Positions 32,627 through 33,968 of a stretch of DNA of 33,968 nt are shown piece by piece. The notes under the pieces are model-generated. The model saw only the letters and a program-made list of their open reading frames with translations. It was not told the origin of the DNA and made no database searches. How positions within the stretch are numbered: the first letter of the stretch is position 1; every line of letters starts with the position of its first letter. Source of the stretch: Bacteroidota bacterium (lineage in GTDB: Bacteria > Bacteroidota > Bacteroidia > Chitinophagales > Saprospiraceae); contig CAUJDW010000152.1 of the NCBI GenBank assembly GCA_963169455.1, positions 1-33,968 of the forward strand. The letters run 5' to 3'. Made by a program: the position numbers and the translations under genes.

Positions 32627-33307
32627 CTACTGCCGTACTGACAACCACTCCGGGCGTTCCGGCAGCCCGTTGAGGAGGCGGAAGTGCAACTGGCTGCCGG
32701 GGAAAACGACCACCCAGCCCGTCAGGAAGAGCAGCAGCAGGTCGGTGCGCAGGCTGGCGTGTTGCTGGTACCAGAGCTCCAGCGCGCCTTTGTAGGGGGC
32801 GATGTGCTGTTCGTAGAAAGCGTGGGGCTCCATGCCGGATTCGGTCAGCAGCTTCTCCTCGTCGCGGAAAACGATGGAGCCGATGCCGGTGATGCCCGGG
32901 CGGGCGTCGTAGATGCGTTCCTGAACGGGTTTGGGGAATTTCAGGAAATCCACCTCCATCTGCGGCCGCGGGCCCACCAGCGACATATCGCCGCGCAGCA
33001 CATTGAGTACCTGGGGTAATTCATTGAGCTTGGTTTTGCGCAGGAAGCGCCCCACCGGCAGCACCCGCGGGTCGTTGCGCGTGGTGAGGCTGCCCGTGCC
33101 CAGCTTGGGGCTGTCCTTCAGCATGGTGGCGAACTTCAGGATGTGGAAGTGCCGGTTCCTGTACCCCACCCGCTTCTGCCGGTACCAGACTTCGCCTTCT
33201 CCCGTAAACCGCAGGATGGGAATGACGAGCAGGAAAACGGGGGAGAGGATGATTAAAGCCAGTGTAGCTATAATAATATCCAGTAGCCTTTTTAGAGTGT
33301 GGTACAT
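32627..33307 (-). CDS. Undecaprenyl-phosphate sugar-phosphate transferase (priming enzyme)
   Basis: 226 residues from the ATG at 33307 (MYHTLKRLLDIIIATLALII). One membrane-associated helix (about 8-30) is followed by the bacterial sugar-transferase core: YRQKRVGYRNRHFHILKF, TGSLTTRNDPRVLPVGRFLR, KTKLNELPQVLNVLRGDMSL and VGPRPQMEVDF. It is a short monotopic (PglC-like) phosphoglycosyl transferase without the large WcaJ/WbaP N-terminal membrane domain. It would start the lipid-linked repeat by moving a sugar phosphate from a UDP-sugar to undecaprenyl phosphate. The C-terminal extension (WYQQHASLRTDLLLLFL...) includes a further hydrophobic stretch. The frame is open to 33460, but that part is repeat sequence. 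An 8-bp array abuts the start codon. Confidence 0.88.
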   Translation of the reverse strand: MYHTLKRLLDIIIATLALIILSPVFLLVIPILRFTGEGEVWYRQKRVGYRNRHFHILKFATMLKDSPKLGTGSLTTRNDPRVLPVGRFLRKTKLNELPQVLNVLRGDMSLVGPRPQMEVDFLKFPKPVQERIYDARPGITGIGSIVFRDEEKLLTESGMEPHAFYEQHIAPYKGALELWYQQHASLRTDLLLLFLTGWVVVFPGSQLHFRLLNGLPERPEWLSVRQ

Positions 33308-33310
33308 TTT

Positions 33311-33362
33311 GTGACTGGTGGTTGGGTGACGGGTGACTGGGTGACTGGGTGACGGGGTGACT
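33311..33362. repeat. 8-bp tandem array (TGACTGGG-type) touching the sugar-transferase start
   Basis: TGAC recurs at 33312, 33327, 33334, 33342, 33350 and 33358; the last four are spaced by eight bases as TGACTGGG or TGACGGGG. The array begins four bases before the ATG at 33307 (minus strand), so it forms the whole proximal leader. Copy-number changes would alter spacing to any upstream promoter. Confidence 0.75.
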
Positions 33363-33369
33363 TTCCGGG

Positions 33370-33470
33370 TATAGATGTTCGATCCCGTTGGGATCGTTGG
33401 CAGGGGTTTGGCGGTTTCGGCTTTGCTATAGATGTTTGATCCCTTCGGGATCGTCGGCATGGGTTTGGCG
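33370..33470. repeat. Direct duplication of a palindrome-bearing 44-bp repeat
   Basis: Two copies start at 33370 and 33427: TATAGATGTTCGATCCCGTT... and TATAGATGTTTGATCCCTTC..., each ending in GGGTTTGGCG. They contain GATCCC-GTT-GGGATC (33381-33395) and GATCCC-TTC-GGGATC (33438-33452). The stem is constant and the loop differs, so the palindrome appears to be kept while the loop drifts. A related copy lies at the right edge of the window. Confidence 0.8.
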
Positions 33471-33607
33471 CCTGGGGTTTGGCGCTTTGGTTTTATTTAT
33501 AAACACTTTATGCGTCCGGGCATCATTCTGGCGGTATTCCATTTGCAGGGCGCCTTCAAATAACTGTGTTAACACCCCGGTAAAAGCCTGGTTGTCAGGG
33601 GAACCTC
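33471..33607 (-). other. Possible remnant of a coding sequence
   Basis: One minus-strand frame without a start reads DNQAFTGVLTQLFEGALQ then MEYRQNDARTHKVFINKT, with a balanced, protein-like composition unlike the repeats on both sides. I do not recognise the family. It might be the decayed end of a gene whose body has been replaced by the 7-bp array, or chance. Confidence 0.25.
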
Positions 33608-33610
33608 AAA

Positions 33611-33708
33611 CCTGTAACCTGTAACCTGTAACCTGTAACCTGTAACCTGTAACCTGTAACCTGTAACCTGTAACCTGTAACCTGTAACCTGTAACCTGTA
33701 ACCTGTAA
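33611..33708. repeat. 7-bp tandem array, 14 perfect copies of CCTGTAA
   Basis: Uninterrupted and perfect, which suggests recent expansion. On the minus strand it reads TTACAGG and translates as VTGYRLQ repeats when forced into a frame (a period of seven cycles through all frames), so the overlapping ORF is not a gene. Confidence 0.95.
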
Positions 33709-33942
33709 CAGGCTTTTCGCGTCACAAAAGAGCGGCTTATCCGGAGCGTTCTTCAAAGGTAGCCGGCCCGATCCCGGATATCGCCGTTTTGCGTTCCGGA
33801 GCCAGGGGGGAAGCCCGGCAGCTTCGCCGCCGCCTTCAGTGGGCGCAAAGCCCTGAGAAGCCTCCTTTGCCTTACGCGAAAGGGCCGCTGAAACTTTGAA
33901 CAGCCCCCGTTTGCTGCCTGTGGGCGTCGCCGGGCTCCCTGC
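33709..33942. other. Spacer without recognisable gene
   Basis: GC-rich sequence with an open but compositionally odd frame on the minus strand (Ala/Gly/Pro/Lys-rich, continuing into the 7-bp array). No domain, start-site signal or RNA gene is recognisable. Confidence 0.4.
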
Positions 33943-33968
33943 CAATCCCGAAGGGATTGAACGGATAT
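33943..33968. repeat. Third copy of the GATCCC-palindrome repeat, cut by window edge
   Basis: CAATCCC-GAA-GGGATTG (33943-33959) followed by AACGGATAT resembles, on the plus strand, the minus-strand reading of the pair at 33370-33470 (ATCCCRAMGGGATCRAACATCTATA). It is thus in the opposite orientation to those two. Confidence 0.55.

Noticed and set aside
33595-33945. Minus-strand frame of 116 residues at the right end
   Set aside because: Its C-terminal part is the 7-bp repeat read as VTGYRLQ units and the rest has no recognisable domain or start signal.

Overview
The window looks like a chromosomal segment from a GC-rich member of the Bacteroidota, most likely a Saprospiria/Lewinella-type bacterium. 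The evidence is a large secreted protein with CUB, PKD and GEVED-like domains and a C-terminal type IX secretion (T9SS) sorting domain, a long gingipain-type (C25) PorU-like sortase, a 23S-IVP-type four-helix-bundle gene, start codons with little Shine-Dalgarno signal, and several matches to the Bacteroidota promoter form (TTTG, about 19 bases, TAnnTTTG). The taxonomic call is inference; no rRNA is present.

Layout. 1-3144: the 5' end of an IS630-like transposase, a YhhN/TMEM86-type membrane protein, a four-helix-bundle gene with a 9-bp-period degenerate array on each side, and a DUF1905/YdeI-like protein. 3145-13629: accessory or housekeeping genes separated by palindrome-rich spacers. These are a T9SS cargo of 1256 residues, a Uma2-type nuclease, a TolB-like beta-propeller protein, an aldo/keto reductase, a lipoprotein with two Cys4 motifs and a clear terminator, and a fusion of two alpha/beta hydrolases. 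13827-18824: the PorU-like C25 protease. 18925-33307: a surface-polysaccharide locus with an alpha/alpha-toroid protein, a FemAB/GNAT-like transferase, a Wzx flippase, a polytopic GT-C/polymerase-like protein, three GT4 glycosyltransferases, WecB, ManC and a priming sugar-phosphate transferase. A decayed fic gene and an AAA/DUF4143 ATPase are inserted in it.

How the genes work together (inference). The priming transferase would load a sugar phosphate onto undecaprenyl phosphate. ManC (GDP-mannose) and WecB (UDP-ManNAc) supply activated sugars, the GT4 enzymes extend the repeat, Wzx flips it, and the 639-residue membrane protein may polymerise or modify it. In T9SS bacteria, PorU-family sortases can attach cargo to a special LPS, so a PorU-like gene beside a glycan locus and near a CTD-bearing cargo is suggestive.

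Most notable signals: (i) two related 9-bp arrays (core YCCGA/CTCGA) in opposite orientation around a four-helix-bundle gene; (ii) sharp GC shifts inside the porU-like gene (about 15.55 kb) and inside a GT4 gene (about 28.3 kb) that bracket the variable part of the glycan locus; (iii) a perfect 9-bp dyad wrapped around a consensus promoter for the DUF4143 ATPase; (iv) two stacked hairpins at the likely 5' end of the cargo mRNA; (v) a 58-bp inverted repeat pair enclosing the fic remnant, manC and the ATPase; (vi) several families of short palindromes and 7-9-bp tandem arrays in the spacers. No rRNA, tRNA or CRISPR array was seen.
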